From: Tannerellaceae bacterium
Lineage (GTDB): Bacteria > Bacteroidota > Bacteroidia > Bacteroidales > Tannerellaceae
Assembly: GCA_031259845.1 (NCBI GenBank)
Contig: JAIRKZ010000001.1
Span: forward strand, 1 to 52,820
DNA: 52,820 nt
Direction of reading: 5' to 3'
Both the position numbers and the translations under genes were made by a program. Under the pieces are notes generated by a model, which saw only the letters and a program-made list of their open reading frames with translations, was not told where the DNA came from and searched no databases. Below, one piece after another: positions 34,464 to 43,712 of this stretch; position 1 is the first letter of the stretch, and each line of letters begins with the position of its first letter.

Positions 34464-35693
34464 TCAAGGAATAGGCCGGCCGGGTAAATATTTACCGTAT
34501 TTGCCATCTACAATCACCTCTTTTACCGCTTTCAGATAGCCAAAGCCATTTTGCATATCGGGCAGGAGGTAACTGCCTTCTACCCATTCGTTCCAAGCAT
34601 TGATGGTGATCAGGGGAGGCTGTTCCGGATGGCTGTCTGCATATATCTTTGCTTTGTAAAGCAAAGCTGCAAAACTTTCCGGTGTATTGTAATAATGAAC
34701 TACATCATGTATGCCTTTTGCAGGGAAACGCGGCGTGTCATCCCAACCAATGGAAACGCAAGGGAACAGAGGTACATCCAGTATGGAATCCATTTGTTCT
34801 CTTATCTTCACCGAATTATCAGCATACGTCAGGTAATTTTCGTTCATTCCTCCCATATTGTACATCGCAACGCTATTAAAGCCCATTTCCGTTACTTTTT
34901 CAGCAAACCGGGCGGCCGTTTCTTCCGGCATAATAGCGCCTCCGCCCTGATTCCATTGAATATGCAAATCAGGGAATCCGGCTTTCTTCACTTCTTCCCT
35001 GAAATAATCCAACGCTTTCCGTGATTCTTCAATACTTCCGCCGAAACCTTCTACTAAATTTTCTATACTGAATATGGAGAAGACCGGTTTGCCGTCAATC
35101 TTAAAGTAGTTAGGTTGTTTGAAATATTGCCTTATGACCCTTTCTACAATAAGCTTGAAATCGTCCCAGCCTACAGCGCCGTCCCAAAGTAACGACGCGT
35201 CATCCTTAAACTTATGTACATTCCAATAATTTCGCTTTACATCATGATTGGCCCACATGATATAAAATTGCATCCTGGAATGATTGTTTGCTTTCAGGAA
35301 ACCATCATTAAGAGCGCTTTCCAAGAAAGGGCCGCCATCAAACCAATACCAGTCATAAACAAAGATATTAACGCCATGGTCAACAGCCATGTCAATCCAT
35401 TTTTCTACTACTTTGGGGTCATTATCCATCCCATAACCATATAGCGGCAAACGGGGCTGACAATGTCCTTCAAAACGAGCATCGCCTTTTTTAATTACTT
35501 CCCACTCGCCGGTTTTTTCAGGCCAAAGCATATCGCCGAAACGTTCGTCGTGATGACATGACGGCCAGACATAGGCAGCTACATAATAGTTGGTTTTCCG
35601 AACACAGGAAACAAAGAAAGAACTTATAAATATCCCTGCTACCAATAATAATAGAGAGAGCATGTTCAAATTAACAGCCTTTTTTAGTTTCAT
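34464..35693 (-). CDS. WbsX/GH99-like glycan-active lipoprotein
   Basis: Exported protein of 409 residues with a lipobox (SSFFVSC). The body matches the glycosyltransferase-WbsX-like / family 99-type fold: YYVAAYVWPSCHHDERFGDMLW, HGVNIFVYDWYWFDGGPFLE, MQFYIMWANHD, FSIFSIENLVEGFGG and NAWNEWVEGSYLLPD. Relatives include endo-mannosidases and O-antigen cluster proteins. The acidic residues in the Trp/Glu-rich ends could be catalytic. The lipoprotein location favours a hydrolase over a transferase. The substrate is unknown. It stands alone, 39 bp after the convergently oriented... same-strand PiT gene's far end, without other glycan genes. Confidence 0.75.
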   Translation of the reverse strand: MKLKKAVNLNMLSLLLLVAGIFISSFFVSCVRKTNYYVAAYVWPSCHHDERFGDMLWPEKTGEWEVIKKGDARFEGHCQPRLPLYGYGMDNDPKVVEKWIDMAVDHGVNIFVYDWYWFDGGPFLESALNDGFLKANNHSRMQFYIMWANHDVKRNYWNVHKFKDDASLLWDGAVGWDDFKLIVERVIRQYFKQPNYFKIDGKPVFSIFSIENLVEGFGGSIEESRKALDYFREEVKKAGFPDLHIQWNQGGGAIMPEETAARFAEKVTEMGFNSVAMYNMGGMNENYLTYADNSVKIREQMDSILDVPLFPCVSIGWDDTPRFPAKGIHDVVHYYNTPESFAALLYKAKIYADSHPEQPPLITINAWNEWVEGSYLLPDMQNGFGYLKAVKEVIVDGKYGKYLPGRPIP

Positions 35694-35732
35694 ATTGATA
35701 CCTCCTACTCCTCTTTACTGCTTTAACCAGCG

Positions 35733-36737
35733 CTATGCTAAAACAAAGAAAGAACACAGCAAATAGATGAGCATTGCCATTAGAGCGCTTACGGGGATGG
35801 TGAGTGTCCAGGCTATTAAAAGGTCTTTTGTTACTCCCCAACGGACAGCCGAGAGACGTTTAACGGCGCCTACTCCAATGATGGCCCCGGTTATTGTGTG
35901 CGTTGTGCTCACCGGTATCTTCAGGATTTCTGTGATAAAAAGAGTGATGGCGCCCGACGTTTCGGCTACAACGCCTTCCAGTGGGGTTACTTTCGTTATT
36001 CTTGTGCCTACTGTCTTTACTATTCGCCAGCCGCCCGACATCGTTCCGAGGGCAATCATGCTAAAACAGGCTAAAGGCACCCAAACGGGAATGTCGCCGA
36101 TATCCGTTATTTCTCCTACGGAAAAAAGGGCGGCGGCAATAATACCCATTACTTTCTGGGAATCATTAAGCCCATGCCCCACGCTGAAAAGAGCGGAAGA
36201 AACCAATTGCAAATGCCTGAACCATGTTTCGGCTTTATGAGGCTTGGCGTTTCTCCAGAAATACAGGGTGAAATACGTTAATATCACGGCTATAAACATA
36301 CCGATCAATGGAGCCAGAAAGATAAAAGCGGCAATTTTAAGAATCACTAATCCCTGAATGGAAGTAAATCCTGCGCTTGCAATGGCGGCTCCGGCAAATC
36401 CGCCGATCAAGGTGTGCGACGACGACGACGGTATCCCCAACCACCAGGTGAGCAGGTTCCAGGCGATAGCGGCAATCAAGCCCGAAAAAATAACCGGCAA
36501 GGTGATGAATTGCGGTAAAACCGTTTTGGCAACCGTATTGGCTATACCAAATTCTCCAATAATAAACTTGGCGATAAAGAACGCCACAAAATTAAAAAAG
36601 GCAGCCCAAAGTACAGCATGGAAAGGCGTAAGCACCTTTGTAGAGACAATCGTTGCTATAGAATTGGCCGCATCATGAAAGCCGTTAATATAATCGAATA
36701 ATAAGGCTAAAACGATAACGATTATTAATAAAGTCAT
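35733..36737 (-). CDS. PiT-family inorganic phosphate transporter
   Basis: Inner-membrane phosphate carrier of 334 residues with about eight to ten helices. Both family repeats are visible: FDYINGFHDAANSIATIVSTKVLTP at the N-terminus and SVGHGLNDSQKVMGIIAAALF in the second half, with STHTITGAIIGVGAVKRLSAVRWGV near the end. It is partnered with a DUF47/PhoU-like regulator gene 11 bp upstream. Metal-phosphate complexes are the usual substrate. Confidence 0.93.
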   Translation of the reverse strand: MTLLIIVIVLALLFDYINGFHDAANSIATIVSTKVLTPFHAVLWAAFFNFVAFFIAKFIIGEFGIANTVAKTVLPQFITLPVIFSGLIAAIAWNLLTWWLGIPSSSSHTLIGGFAGAAIASAGFTSIQGLVILKIAAFIFLAPLIGMFIAVILTYFTLYFWRNAKPHKAETWFRHLQLVSSALFSVGHGLNDSQKVMGIIAAALFSVGEITDIGDIPVWVPLACFSMIALGTMSGGWRIVKTVGTRITKVTPLEGVVAETSGAITLFITEILKIPVSTTHTITGAIIGVGAVKRLSAVRWGVTKDLLIAWTLTIPVSALMAMLIYLLCSFFVLA

Positions 36738-36748
36738 TTCAGTTCAGT

Positions 36749-37393
36749 TCAGGAATACTTAATAATAACCGTTCTAATAATCTTACCAACGGCTTCGGAT
36801 GCATCGGTAGCCCGTTCAAGTTCGTGAAGTATATCTTTCAGCTTAATCACTTCAATGGCGTCTTTTTCATTCGCAAACAAATCTATAAGGAAATGTTCAT
36901 ATACGTCGTCCGCCTTCTTTTCCGCCTGGTCTAACTGTGCGCAATATTCCTTTATTTTATCCGGCCTTTTCTTAAAAGAATCAAGTTCTTCCACAGCCAG
37001 CACAAGATAACCTACCGATTCGCGCAGCAAGACGGCTAATTCTGTGGCATTCTCAGGTATTCTTTTCGGATTATATAATACGATACGCTTTGAACAGCTA
37101 TTTATCAAATCCATGATATCATCCATCTTCGACGAAAGGTTGTTGATATCTTCGCGGTCGAAAGGAGTGATAAACGTATTATTCAATTCTTCAAAGATTT
37201 GGCTTTGCACACTATCGGCCTTATGTTCCAATTCTTTAATTTGTATATAATAACGCACGGCGTCGTCGTGGGTTGTCACCTTTACACATTCAATAATTAA
37301 GTCGGACGCCTTAATTATGATTTCACACATTTCGTGTAACAGCAAAAAAAACTTGTTTTCTTTTGGCTTTAATTTGTCGAATAATCTGTTCAT
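36749..37393 (-). CDS. DUF47 (PhoU-like) family protein
   Basis: Helical cytoplasmic protein of 214 residues (KPKENKFFLLLHEMCEIIIKAS, IKELEHKADSVQSQIFEEL, TPFDREDINNLSSKMDDIMDLI), typical of DUF47 proteins encoded beside PiT transporters and thought to regulate phosphate uptake. The start codon overlaps the serS stop by 4 bp (ATGA), an unusual coupling between a translation gene and phosphate transport. Confidence 0.9.
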   Translation of the reverse strand: MNRLFDKLKPKENKFFLLLHEMCEIIIKASDLIIECVKVTTHDDAVRYYIQIKELEHKADSVQSQIFEELNNTFITPFDREDINNLSSKMDDIMDLINSCSKRIVLYNPKRIPENATELAVLLRESVGYLVLAVEELDSFKKRPDKIKEYCAQLDQAEKKADDVYEHFLIDLFANEKDAIEVIKLKDILHELERATDASEAVGKIIRTVIIKYS

Positions 37394-38685
37394 ATATGTA
37401 TTTGTTTAGTGGGTACCGGAATTACATTAAACCCGGTGTATGGAATCAATGCCTGGGGCATTTGGATTCCGTCCGGGGTTTGATTATTTTCCAAGAGCGC
37501 CGCAACGATACGGGGCAAAGCCAAAGCGCTGCCGTTTAGCGTATGGCATAACTGTATCTTTTTGTTGTCATCACGATAACGGCATTTCAACCGGTTGGCC
37601 TGATAATCTTCAAAATTAGATACCGAGCTAACTTCCAGCCACCGTTTCTGAGCGGCGGAATATACCTCGAAATCGAATGTCAAAGCAGAAATAAAACTCA
37701 TATCCCCGCCACATAAACGGAGGATACGCCAGGGTAATTCCAGTTTGTTTACCAACGACTGTACATAATCAACCATTTCCTGTAAAGATTGATACGAATG
37801 TCCGGGCTTGTCTATGCGGACAATCTCTACTTTGTCAAACTGGTGCAGGCGGTTCAGCCCGCGTACATCCTTACCGTATGAACCGGCTTCGCGGCGAAAA
37901 CAAGCGGAATAGGCTGTATTCATAACCGGTAAATCGGCCTCATTCAATATCACATCCCGATAGATATTGGTTACCGGAACTTCTGCCGTCGGGATAAGAT
38001 ACAGATCGTCTTGCGTAGCGTGATACATCTGCCCTTCCTTGTCGGGCAATTGCCCGGTTCCATAGCCGGAATCGGCATTCACCACATAAGGAGGCTGGAT
38101 TTCCAGGTAACCGGCTTCGCGCGCATTGTCAAGGAAGAAATTAATTAATGCCCGCTGCAAACGGCAACCATATCCTTTATATACGGGAAAACCGGCGCCT
38201 GCTATTTTTACGCCAAGCTCAAAGTCTATCAAATCATATTTCTTCGCCAAGTCCCAATGAGGCAGGGCGCCTTCTTCAAGTTCGGGAACAACTCCGCCTT
38301 GTTTTACGATTTCATTGTCATCCGCCCCTTTGCCTCCGGGAACGGAGTCGTGCGGCAGATTGGGTATCAACACCAGCAGTTCATGCAATTGTTGTTCCGC
38401 TGAATTTTTTGTTTCATCAAGGATTTTATTACCCTCTTTCATTTCCGCCACGCGCAAACGGGCAGCTTCGGCTTCGGTTTTCTTACCGTCTTTCATCAAC
38501 CCGCCAATCGCTTTCGACAGGTTATTTACTTCAGCCAGGTTGGCGTCTAATTGTTGCTGGGTTTCCCTGCGCGTTCTATCTAATTCTATAATCCGGTCAA
38601 TTATTTCTGTCGCATCAAAATGCTTTTTAGTCAATTTACGGATTACCTCATCTTTATTTTCTGTGATAGCTTTTATCGTCAACAT
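37390..38685 (-). CDS. serS: Seryl-tRNA synthetase
   Basis: Class II synthetase charging tRNA-Ser, 431 residues. The N-terminal coiled-coil arm occupies about residues 25-105. Motif 2 is TAYSACFRREAGSYGKDVRGLNRLHQFDKVE and motif 3 is LNGSALALPRIVAALLENNQ. A TATCTTTG -7 element lies at 38711-38718 (minus), 26 bp before the ATG. First gene of a serS-DUF47-PiT run. Confidence 0.96.
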   Translation of the reverse strand: MLTIKAITENKDEVIRKLTKKHFDATEIIDRIIELDRTRRETQQQLDANLAEVNNLSKAIGGLMKDGKKTEAEAARLRVAEMKEGNKILDETKNSAEQQLHELLVLIPNLPHDSVPGGKGADDNEIVKQGGVVPELEEGALPHWDLAKKYDLIDFELGVKIAGAGFPVYKGYGCRLQRALINFFLDNAREAGYLEIQPPYVVNADSGYGTGQLPDKEGQMYHATQDDLYLIPTAEVPVTNIYRDVILNEADLPVMNTAYSACFRREAGSYGKDVRGLNRLHQFDKVEIVRIDKPGHSYQSLQEMVDYVQSLVNKLELPWRILRLCGGDMSFISALTFDFEVYSAAQKRWLEVSSVSNFEDYQANRLKCRYRDDNKKIQLCHTLNGSALALPRIVAALLENNQTPDGIQMPQALIPYTGFNVIPVPTKQIHI

Positions 38686-38710
38686 ATCGTCTATGTGTAA
38701 TTTAAGGAAA

Positions 38711-38718
38711 CAAAGATA
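38711..38718 (-). promoter_or_regulatory. -7 element of the serS promoter (TATCTTTG)
   Basis: Full match to TAnnTTTG on the minus strand at the expected distance from the serS start. No -33 TTG was found at 19-20 nt. Confidence 0.4.
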
Positions 38719-38808
38719 AGTAATATTAAGAAAATAACATACCTGTTAATCAAAAGTATTTTTCGCGCATACTCCATTGCCCGTTTGTATTGAATGAAAT
38801 CGTATGCC

Positions 38809-39330
38809 TTATTTTACCCTTCCGCCGGTTATCCAGTTACGTAAATAATAAGGGTCGTTCAAATCGCTTACGATAACGCCCCGGGAAGTACTTGCATGTA
38901 CAAAATGTTGATTTTTAAGATAAATCCCCACATGATTCGGGATATTTTTCTTACCGCCGCCTGTCCTGAAAAATACCAGATCGCCTTCCTGTAATTTCCT
39001 CCTGCTTATTTTTCTGCAGTTATACTTTAGCATGTCGGCGGAAGAGCGTTTTAATTTCTTTCTGTAAACTTCCTTATAAATTTGTACTGTCAAGCCCGAA
39101 CAATCAACGCCTCTCCGGGTATTTCCTCCATATCTATACCTTACTCCCAGCCATTTGGATGCTTCCGTATATAAATGCAGATTATCTCTATTGGTAACCG
39201 GCAAACCAAACCTGCGGGATAGTTCCCTTGGCGTATTCGCCTCAGCCGGAACATGCTTAGCCGTTTTGCAAGAAGTAGCCAACAAGGTTACGATAAAAGA
39301 TAAAATAACTAAAACCTGCCTGTTTCTCAT
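38809..39330 (-). CDS. NlpC/P60-family lipoprotein peptidase
   Basis: Peptidoglycan endopeptidase-like lipoprotein of 173 residues. It begins MRNRQVLVILSFIVTLLATSC, a lipoprotein signal with Cys21. The catalytic triad is visible: Cys in RRGVDCSGL, His in NHVGIYL and the polar His in FVHAST. I place the start at 39330. An open frame continues to 39486, but it runs into dispersed repeat copy B and encodes an implausible Cys/Phe-rich extension. Confidence 0.9.
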   Translation of the reverse strand: MRNRQVLVILSFIVTLLATSCKTAKHVPAEANTPRELSRRFGLPVTNRDNLHLYTEASKWLGVRYRYGGNTRRGVDCSGLTVQIYKEVYRKKLKRSSADMLKYNCRKISRRKLQEGDLVFFRTGGGKKNIPNHVGIYLKNQHFVHASTSRGVIVSDLNDPYYLRNWITGGRVK

Positions 39331-39459
39331 CCGCTTATTTATTGTTTCATGCAAACATAAAAAAAATATATAACTATTCAGCTCCCGGAAGCTGAAAAAC
39401 AGGCAGGAAATACAAAGAATACAAGGCCGGGAAGAAAAAATAAGGAGGAGGAAAGGAAA

Positions 39460-40024
39460 CCGGGCTGTTTTACAATATGCTACCATTAAGGCTTAGTCAC
39501 TGACAGATTGTAAGGAATTTGTGTTTTCAGCTAACGGGTGTTTTATACGGGCAGGGGGAATCCAGAGGGCGATTTAGATTGTCTTCGTAATCAAATGAGC
39601 CGGTATTGCCTGTTTTGCGAGAGGATTCCGGAAAAACATGGCGGAGGCTTCAGGAAAGGATTATGATGCTTTTACAAAAGCATTGAGATGTCTTTATAAA
39701 AGCATCACAAAGACTTGGTGAAGACATCGCCATGAAAAACCGGAAGGCCCGGAAGCGCCCGGAAAAGTGGCTTTCAATGGCTCGGAACGGCGCTGGAATA
39801 ACTATTTTCACCCACTGTTTTTATTGAGCAGACAGATAGCGAATCACTGCTTTTTTCTTTATTTTATATCCGTACATGACTAATTGGCGAACATATAGTT
39901 AGCGCTTCCTTTCTTTTCACGTTATTTTGTCAAAAGGCAAGCGCCAAATACAGCGTGTTTTCAGAGGTTATACTGGATTAGCGTACAAATAAGCGAGACA
40001 GGGAGGGGGTAAAATAACAAAATG
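39460..40024 (+). repeat. Dispersed ~565-bp intergenic repeat, copy B
   Basis: Inverted partner of 8206-8769, lying 31 kb away. The 73-codon frame of copy A is preserved here in outline, but a TGA replaces TGG at about codon 27 and the TTG start region is kept. The internal segment 39660-39730 shows about three degenerate 22-bp steps (GATGCTTTTACAAAAGCATT and variants), each partly palindromic. The rest of the gap between the NlpC gene and the next gene (39331-40094) has only short AAAATGACA-type direct repeats at 40019-40045. No mobility gene is present. Confidence 0.75.
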
Positions 40025-40094
40025 ACAAAACAGCAAAATGACAGAAAACCAAAGTTCCCCCACATGAGAAAGTACACAGGTGAATCCCGGGGAA

Positions 40095-41393
40095 TTATTC
40101 TGATTGGCTGGAACTGTGGCTGTGTTCAATCGACGGGCGGTCTTCAATGTCCCGGAAAAAATTCTTTACAAAAGCCGTTCGCTTTTCGCTGAATGTTTTG
40201 CCATCAGGCAGTTCGGTGTTGTACATCTTATGAATAAAATCGAGATGAAGTTCGTCGAACAACACTTGCTTCAGTACCGGTATCTGTTCGATGTCAACGT
40301 CGTAGAAGAAGCTTATTTTATCCATGCCGAGGTATTTAATGTCGTCTTGCGAGAGATGCAGGCGTTCACAGATCAGATGTCCTTCGGGCACGTTGTAGCT
40401 GAGCAGTGGCAGGAAGGTCAGTATAAACAAACCGTCTCCTTCTATCGTAAAGGCGAAATAGCCGATGGTCTTCACCTTGGACTTATGGAGCATGAGGCAG
40501 GCGATATACAGCCTTCCGTCGGTTCCGCGCACCACACTTGGATGAATGAGCGAAATAAACAGCAACTGGGTGCGGACAACAGGGTGCAGCGTGTCGATGC
40601 GTTCCTTAAAGCGGTGAATGGCGTGCGACTGGATGTATATGTCAAGCTCGCGGTCGTGTTTAATGCCGGGAAAGAGTTTACTCAAGGCAATGCTGGTGCC
40701 CATACTGGGAGTCTGGTCTATCGGGCCGAAGAACACGCGGAATGCGATATGCTCCTTGTCGTGGTATTTGAAATGCCGTATCTGACATTCGTGCGTTGTG
40801 ATATACATCATGTTATGGATTACCGGATTGTTGTTATGCTTCATCTCCGGGATGCACGGCGCCAGGCCGTAGATGCGGAAGTTTGGCTGCGAAAGAGACA
40901 TCAGCGATGTTTTGACCGACGAGAGCATTGTGTCAAGACCATCCGTTATCATTTTCTTCTCATCCATGGCGTTGAACACCCGTTCGATTCTTTCCGCTTG
41001 CTCCGGCGGGAAGGTGTTGCTCTGCAAAGCATTTCCGAATGACATCATCAGGGAGAGTCCTACGGTTACCACATCCATCAAAGTAACTTCGTTTGCTTCG
41101 TCGAAAAAGTTCTTTTTCATCGTCAACGTCAAGTTGTACTGTATATAGGCTATGAATGGTTTCGGCACTTTGTGTCCCGGCATACAGGCAACATACGGAG
41201 GCATGGTTACGAAACGGAATATATCTTGCCGCTGGCGTTTGGTGAATGTATCCAGCAACGATTCGTCTTCGCCGAGCGCCCGTAAAATGCGCCGTGCTGT
41301 TGCAAAACTTGCCTCCAGGTAACTCTTGGACGGTTTGAATCCAAGACGCGGCTGCGGTTGCGGAGTTTTCTTTCTTTTCTTATTCTTTGCCAT
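40095..41393 (-). CDS. Hypothetical protein, 432 residues, family not recognised
   Basis: I do not recognise this protein. The N-terminus is very basic (MAKNKKRKKTPQPQPRLGF), with no signal peptide or clear membrane helix, so it is probably cytoplasmic and perhaps nucleic-acid or phosphate binding. The middle has MKKNFFDEANEVTLMDVV and MMYITTHECQIRHFKYHDKEH. A conserved-looking SHAIHRFKERIDTLHP follows. A beta-rich part (IACLMLHKSKVKTIGYFAF) and a Ser/His tail (SIEHSHSSSQSE) end it. The coding region appears more GC-balanced in wobble positions than its neighbours, and it sits beside repeat copy B, so recent gain is possible. The frame is long, intact and uses an ATG with AT-rich upstream DNA, so I believe it is expressed. 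Confidence 0.8.
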   Translation of the reverse strand: MAKNKKRKKTPQPQPRLGFKPSKSYLEASFATARRILRALGEDESLLDTFTKRQRQDIFRFVTMPPYVACMPGHKVPKPFIAYIQYNLTLTMKKNFFDEANEVTLMDVVTVGLSLMMSFGNALQSNTFPPEQAERIERVFNAMDEKKMITDGLDTMLSSVKTSLMSLSQPNFRIYGLAPCIPEMKHNNNPVIHNMMYITTHECQIRHFKYHDKEHIAFRVFFGPIDQTPSMGTSIALSKLFPGIKHDRELDIYIQSHAIHRFKERIDTLHPVVRTQLLFISLIHPSVVRGTDGRLYIACLMLHKSKVKTIGYFAFTIEGDGLFILTFLPLLSYNVPEGHLICERLHLSQDDIKYLGMDKISFFYDVDIEQIPVLKQVLFDELHLDFIHKMYNTELPDGKTFSEKRTAFVKNFFRDIEDRPSIEHSHSSSQSE

Positions 41394-41485
41394 CGTATTA
41401 ACTTTTATCTGTATTTTGGGGGATAAAGATACGTTTTTAATCTGTTAAAGTAGAAATAGAAGTAATAATGACTTGGAAAAAACAG

Positions 41486-41493
41486 TACTTTTG
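41486..41493 (+). promoter_or_regulatory. -7 element before the YitT-family gene (TACTTTTG)
   Basis: Matches TAnnTTTG, 43 bp before the ATG. On the opposite strand TATCTTTA at 41424-41431 could serve the hypothetical gene. Confidence 0.35.
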
Positions 41494-41535
41494 CTCCTCT
41501 GTGTAATTGCAGTTTATCAAGAAACAACTTAAATC

Positions 41536-42435
41536 ATGACACAAAAACGACTATTATCCGCCAACACTACGCTGAAACAAACAACAGGCGATTATTCCTT
41601 GATTATCGTCGGTTCTTTTTTGCAAGCGTTAAGTTATGTGGTATTTCTTGCTCCTTATAAAATTGTTCCCGGAGGGGTGTACGGTATTTCTATCGTTATT
41701 CATTATGTAACAAAGGGGATGTTCCCGTTTTTCCCGGACGGGTTGCCCATGGGGGTTATGGCGCTGTGCTTTAATATACCCTTGCTGATATTGGCCATGA
41801 AGAAGCTGGGGCTGTCTTCCGGGCCGAAAACGATCGTAACATTCTTATTGATCTCTGCTTTTACCGATTCGTTATCCTTTCTGCTGGGCGATACGCCTTT
41901 AGTGGAGAACGACCGGTTTATAGCCTGCTTCTATGGGGGAGCTATCCTGGGATTGGGCGTAACCTGCATATTCAGGGCGCACAGCACAAGTGCGGGTACA
42001 GACGTATTGGCAAGGGTTATTGCGCAGGATACTAATATAAAGGTGAGCAATACGATCATTCTGCTCGACTCCGCCATTGTATTATTGGGCTTGCTTGTAT
42101 TCCGGGATTGGGCTGTTCCTTTATACTCCTGGTTTACTATTTTTGTGTATGGAAAAGTGGTGGAAATGTTTCAAACGGAAAATCCGAACCGGGCTGTCTT
42201 TATCGTCTCCGCCAAAACACAGGAAATCAAAGAACTTATTGTAGACAGAATGGGCATGAGGGGAACCTTCCTGCACGGCAAAGGCATGTATGAAGGGAAA
42301 GAAAAGGAAATTATATTTACCATAGCCGAGCGTAAAGACCTCCCACGCCTTAAAAATGAGATAAAAGCGATTGATTCAAATGCTTTTGTATCTACGATGC
42401 ACGCCAGTAAAGATTCTCCCCCTCCCGGAATTTAA
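41536..42435 (+). CDS. YitT-family membrane protein (DUF161 plus DUF2179)
   Basis: Inner-membrane protein of 299 residues. Hydrophobic segments from about residue 20 to 200 (YSLIIVGSFLQALSYVVFLAPYKI, GVYGISIVIHYV, GGAILGLGVTCIFRAHSTSAGTDVLARVI) form the YitT repeat region. The last 90 residues (NRAVFIVSAKTQEIKELIVDRMGMRGTF) are the soluble DUF2179 domain. Function is not established for the family. It is followed 83 bp later by an aminotransferase with its own promoter. Confidence 0.88.
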   Translation: MTQKRLLSANTTLKQTTGDYSLIIVGSFLQALSYVVFLAPYKIVPGGVYGISIVIHYVTKGMFPFFPDGLPMGVMALCFNIPLLILAMKKLGLSSGPKTIVTFLLISAFTDSLSFLLGDTPLVENDRFIACFYGGAILGLGVTCIFRAHSTSAGTDVLARVIAQDTNIKVSNTIILLDSAIVLLGLLVFRDWAVPLYSWFTIFVYGKVVEMFQTENPNRAVFIVSAKTQEIKELIVDRMGMRGTFLHGKGMYEGKEKEIIFTIAERKDLPRLKNEIKAIDSNAFVSTMHASKDSPPPGI

Positions 42436-42439
42436 GCTG

Positions 42440-42470
42440 TTGCTTAATCACTAATTAATCGTTACATTTG
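42440..42470 (+). promoter_or_regulatory. Promoter of the aminotransferase gene
   Basis: TTG (42440-42442) and TACATTTG (42463-42470) are 20 nt apart, close to the Bacteroidota -33/-7 pattern, 48 bp before the ATG. Confidence 0.5.
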
Positions 42471-42518
42471 TGCCATTTTTCAATCGAATAGTCATTTTTA
42501 ATTACTAATTATTACAAA

Positions 42519-43712
42519 ATGCCCAACATCTCACAACGGGGAGTCAATATGCCGGCTTCTCCTATCCGCAAGCTCGTTCCGCTCGCCAATAAGGCTAAAG
42601 CAAAAGGTATCAAAGTATATCACCTGAATATCGGACAGCCCGATTTGCCCACGCCCCAAGTAGCGATGGAATCCCTGAAGCATGTAAACCGTAAAGTGTT
42701 AGAGTATTCGCCCAGCGAAGGTATCCTTAGTTTTCGTAAGAAATTAGTACAATACTACGCCAAGTTCAACATCCATGTGAATGTAGAAGATATTATCATC
42801 ACTACCGGAGGTTCGGAAGCCGTTCTCTTTTCGTTTATGGCCTGCCTCGACCCCGGCGATGAAATTATTGTCCCCGAACCGGCTTATGCCAATTATATGG
42901 CTTTCGCCATTTCGAGCGGCGCCGTAATTAAAACAATCCCCTCGCACATTGAAGACGGTTTCGCCCTCCCTTCCATGGATAAATTTGAGGCTTTGATTAC
43001 CCCTAAGACAAAGGCCATCCTGATATGTAACCCGAATAATCCTACAGGTTACCTCTACACACAAGAGGAAATGCACCAAATACGCGATATCGTAAAGAAA
43101 TATGATCTGTTCCTTTTCTCAGACGAAGTATACCGTGAGTTTTGTTATACGGACACCCCTAATATCTCTTCTTTCCATTTAAAAGGAATAGAAAATAATG
43201 TAGTACTGGTAGACTCCGTATCCAAACGATATAGCGAATGTGGCATACGCATAGGAGCCCTTATTACAAAGAATGTACAGATAAGGGAAAATGTAATGAA
43301 ATGGTGTCAGGCAAGATTAAGCCCGCCGTTAATTGGGCAGATTATTGCCGAGGCGTCTCTTGATACTCCTGAGTCATATATGAATGAGGTATATAACGAA
43401 TATATCCAACGCCGGGATTTTCTTATCGAAGGGCTGAACCGTATTCCGGGATGTTATTCTCCGCTGCCTATGGGCGCCTTTTATACGGTGGCTAAACTTC
43501 CCGTTGACAACGCCGATAAATTTTGCGCCTGGTGTTTGAGCGAATTTGAATATGAAGGGCAAACCGTTATGATGGCGCCGGCCTCGGGCTTCTATACAAC
43601 GCCCGATATCGGGCAAGACCAGGTGCGCATTGCTTATGTCTTAAATAGGGAAGACCTGGCTAAAGCGCTGACGGTATTAGAAAAAGCATTGGAAAGATAT
43701 AATCAATCATGA
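42519..43712 (+). CDS. Class I/II PLP-dependent aminotransferase
   Basis: Fold type I aminotransferase of 397 residues, probably aspartate/aromatic-type. Signatures: VYHLNIGQPDLPTPQVAMESL, TTGGSEAVLFSFMACLDPGDEI, ICNPNNPTGYLYTQEEM, FLFSDEVYREF and the PLP-lysine motif SVSKRYSECGIRIGALI. The specific amino-acid pair cannot be told. Overlaps the next gene by 4 bp, a common Bacteroidota arrangement without a known functional reason. Confidence 0.9.
   Translation: MPNISQRGVNMPASPIRKLVPLANKAKAKGIKVYHLNIGQPDLPTPQVAMESLKHVNRKVLEYSPSEGILSFRKKLVQYYAKFNIHVNVEDIIITTGGSEAVLFSFMACLDPGDEIIVPEPAYANYMAFAISSGAVIKTIPSHIEDGFALPSMDKFEALITPKTKAILICNPNNPTGYLYTQEEMHQIRDIVKKYDLFLFSDEVYREFCYTDTPNISSFHLKGIENNVVLVDSVSKRYSECGIRIGALITKNVQIRENVMKWCQARLSPPLIGQIIAEASLDTPESYMNEVYNEYIQRRDFLIEGLNRIPGCYSPLPMGAFYTVAKLPVDNADKFCAWCLSEFEYEGQTVMMAPASGFYTTPDIGQDQVRIAYVLNREDLAKALTVLEKALERYNQS

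Noticed and set aside
39331-39486. N-terminal extension of the NlpC/P60 frame
   Set aside because: A normal lipoprotein signal begins at 39330; the extension enters the dispersed repeat and is Cys/Phe-rich without meaning.
40104-41042. 312-codon plus-strand frame opposite the unrecognised 432-residue gene
   Set aside because: The minus frame is longer, has an ATG in AT-rich upstream DNA and a protein-like composition; the plus frame starts within the other gene's 3' end and has His/Val/Cys-rich shadow composition.
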